Source: Anaerolineae bacterium
GTDB taxonomy: Bacteria > Chloroflexota > Anaerolineae > Aggregatilineales > Phototrophicaceae
Direction of reading: 5' to 3'
Assembly: GCA_020848855.1 (NCBI GenBank)
Contig: JADLHH010000356.1
Location: 1 to 7,213 of the forward strand
DNA: 7,213 nucleotides
Position numbers and translations under genes: made by a program
Shown here: positions 5,964 to 7,213 of the stretch, in pieces
Numbering within the stretch: the first letter of the stretch is position 1
How the letters are laid out: each line of letters begins with the position of its first letter
Notes under the pieces: generated by a model
Databases searched by the model: none
What the model was told of the DNA's origin: nothing
What the model saw: the letters and a program-made list of their open reading frames with translations, nothing else

Positions 5964-7213
5964 ATGACAAAATTAGAGGCACGACCCGATTTTTCGATTG
6001 AGCCTGTGGAGGACGCAGGCGTCTGGAGTTTCACCGCCCGGCTGGGCGACGGCACGACGCTGCCGAGCCAGCCGTTCGACGGGCTGCGCGCCAGTGATAC
6101 AGGTACACATACGCTCGGCGGCGAAGGTGAAAATTTCCGCTGGCGGACACACATCGCGCCGCTGGTGGGCGGATTCCTGCTGGAGACGACGCTGCACGCC
6201 GATGCGCCCGTCGAAATCTGCCCGGCGATGATCCTGTGGCTGGGCGCGCTTGACAACATGGACGACCGTCAGGCGCACACCTGGCGGCAGACGATTCTGC
6301 GCGCGCCAACCACCAACCAGCAGGGACTCGGCGGCAACGACCTGCCCGCCTGCTACCTGTACGATCACGCCACTCGCACCGAGACGATCTGCTACTTCCC
6401 GCCGGATCGCTTCGCCTGGGCTGCGCACCGCTTCTACGATTTCACCATGCGCGAGGTCATGGTTTACCGATCGGAAGGGCGCTACGGGGTCGGCTTGATC
6501 CCCAACGCGCCGACCACGACGTTTGTGTTTCCGCCGGGCGAGCATCGTTTTGCATGGTGGTTCACGCAGCATCACCGCGAAACGATCCCCACGCTTTGGG
6601 AAGCTCAGCGCCGCTTGATTGCGGTGGTCGCGCCGCTGCTCGACCCGCAGCCGACGCCGGTTGCTGGCGCGCTCGCCTGGCGCGAGATGGCGCAGAACGC
6701 GCTGCAAGATTTACGGTCGCCGGACTGCTGGATCGACGTAGATGGGCAAAGCGGGCTGCGGGCGTATGTGCGCGGGAGTTCGGCGCTCAAGCGCGACGAG
6801 GCGCGCGGCTTCGAACTGATGACGCAGCTTGACGTGCTGCTGCCGCTGCTCCACTGGCGCGACGCGACGCAATCGACCGAAGCAAATGACATCATCGAGC
6901 GGCTGCTGAGCACGCTGCCGCTGTTTGAGCACCATGACTGGAATTACGTCGCCAACAATTTCCCGCCGCATCCGGGCGACAGCTTCATGGATACGTGGTA
7001 TTTCCTCGAAAACGCGCTGATCAAGCTGCCCTGGGTCGCCTATCTCACCGGAGACGACAGTCTCAGGCGGCTGTTCTTCACGGCGCTCGGCGGCGCGCGC
7101 AGGCTGGCGCACAACACGAATTACCTGTTTCCACTGTTCGCCGACGCCGCCGACTGGCTGCCGCGTCACAGCCTGCTCAACGTCAGCGTCGGCGGCTTGT
7201 ACGCGCTCGGCTG
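5964..7213 (+). CDS. Putative cytoplasmic glycoside-processing protein, beta-sandwich plus toroid, C-terminus cut by window edge
   Basis: The frame is open for 416 codons from the ATG at 5964 to the window end; an in-frame TAG at 5940-5942 and no other upstream ATG fix this start. There is no signal peptide (MTKLEARPDFSIEPVED) and no membrane segment, so it should act in the cytoplasm. Residues 1-200 look beta-rich with many Trp, Gly and Thr, ending in FPPGEHRFAWWFTQHH (189-204). From about 207 the sequence becomes helical (LWEAQRRLIAVVAPLL at 211-226) and continues with DWNYVANNFPPHPGDS (325-340), MDTWYFLENALIKLPWVAYL (342-361) and ARRLAHNTNYLFPLFADAADW (378-398). This two-part build is common in glycoside hydrolases and phosphorylases with an N-terminal beta-sandwich and an (alpha/alpha)6 catalytic toroid. 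Acidic residues such as D339, D343, E349 and D394 are candidates for catalysis but cannot be assigned. Divergent placement across a LacI-type operator suggests it processes the imported sugar. I do not recognise the family; existence as a gene is well supported by its long frame and codon pattern. Confidence 0.78.
   Translation, partial: MTKLEARPDFSIEPVEDAGVWSFTARLGDGTTLPSQPFDGLRASDTGTHTLGGEGENFRWRTHIAPLVGGFLLETTLHADAPVEICPAMILWLGALDNMDDRQAHTWRQTILRAPTTNQQGLGGNDLPACYLYDHATRTETICYFPPDRFAWAAHRFYDFTMREVMVYRSEGRYGVGLIPNAPTTTFVFPPGEHRFAWWFTQHHRETIPTLWEAQRRLIAVVAPLLDPQPTPVAGALAWREMAQNALQDLRSPDCWIDVDGQSGLRAYVRGSSALKRDEARGFELMTQLDVLLPLLHWRDATQSTEANDIIERLLSTLPLFEHHDWNYVANNFPPHPGDSFMDTWYFLENALIKLPWVAYLTGDDSLRRLFFTALGGARRLAHNTNYLFPLFADAADWLPRHSLLNVSVGGLYALG

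Noticed and set aside
5973..6707. A 244-codon open frame on the - strand
   Set aside because: It is antisense to the long rightward gene, is Arg-rich with no domain, and the + frame shows far better protein character and runs through the whole segment.
6711..7169. A 152-codon open frame on the - strand
   Set aside because: It is a shadow of the same rightward gene, with Arg/Gln/Val-rich composition and no motif.

Overview
The window is a carbohydrate-uptake and glycan-processing locus from a G+C-rich bacterium. The gene order, a substrate-binding protein with an 'AQEP' mature N-terminus, and the CUT1-type transporter without its own ATPase resemble Anaerolineae-like Chloroflexota. That placement is an impression from protein style; there is no rRNA or other marker gene to confirm it.

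The layout is two divergent transcription units around a 98-bp control region (5866-5963). Leftward (minus strand) the order is a LacI-family repressor (5865-4828), a secreted sugar-binding protein (4790-3549), a MalF-like permease (3437-2313), a MalG-like permease (2313-1405) and a secreted toroid-type glycosidase-like protein (1354 to beyond base 1). Rightward is one large open gene (5964 to beyond 7213), a cytoplasmic protein with a beta-rich N-terminal half followed by an (alpha/alpha)-toroid-like region. Both end genes are cut by the window edges, and neither matches a family I can name with confidence.

The control region carries a near-perfect palindrome with a central CpG (5883-5903, core 5885-5900), the form LacI-family operators usually take. 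It lies at the expected transcription start of a strong sigma-70-like promoter firing leftward (TTGACA at 5932-5927, TATATA at 5910-5905). The simplest reading is that the repressor controls its own gene, the transporter and the extracellular enzyme, and perhaps also the divergent intracellular enzyme, until an imported sugar or derivative releases it.

Functionally, the secreted enzyme would trim or bind an extracellular glycan, the binding protein and two permeases would import the oligosaccharide using an ATPase encoded elsewhere, and the divergent cytoplasmic protein would process it. The substrate cannot be read from the sequence. Two non-coding features stand out: a 10-bp perfect palindrome in the 111-bp gap between the binding-protein and permease genes (comparable in position to the REP elements between E. 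coli malE and malF), and a 7-bp tandem repeat in the 50-bp gap after the MalG-like permease.

I see no mobile element, CRISPR array, tRNA or rRNA. The system is unusual mainly for its two unassigned toroid proteins; the transporter and regulator are ordinary members of well-known families.
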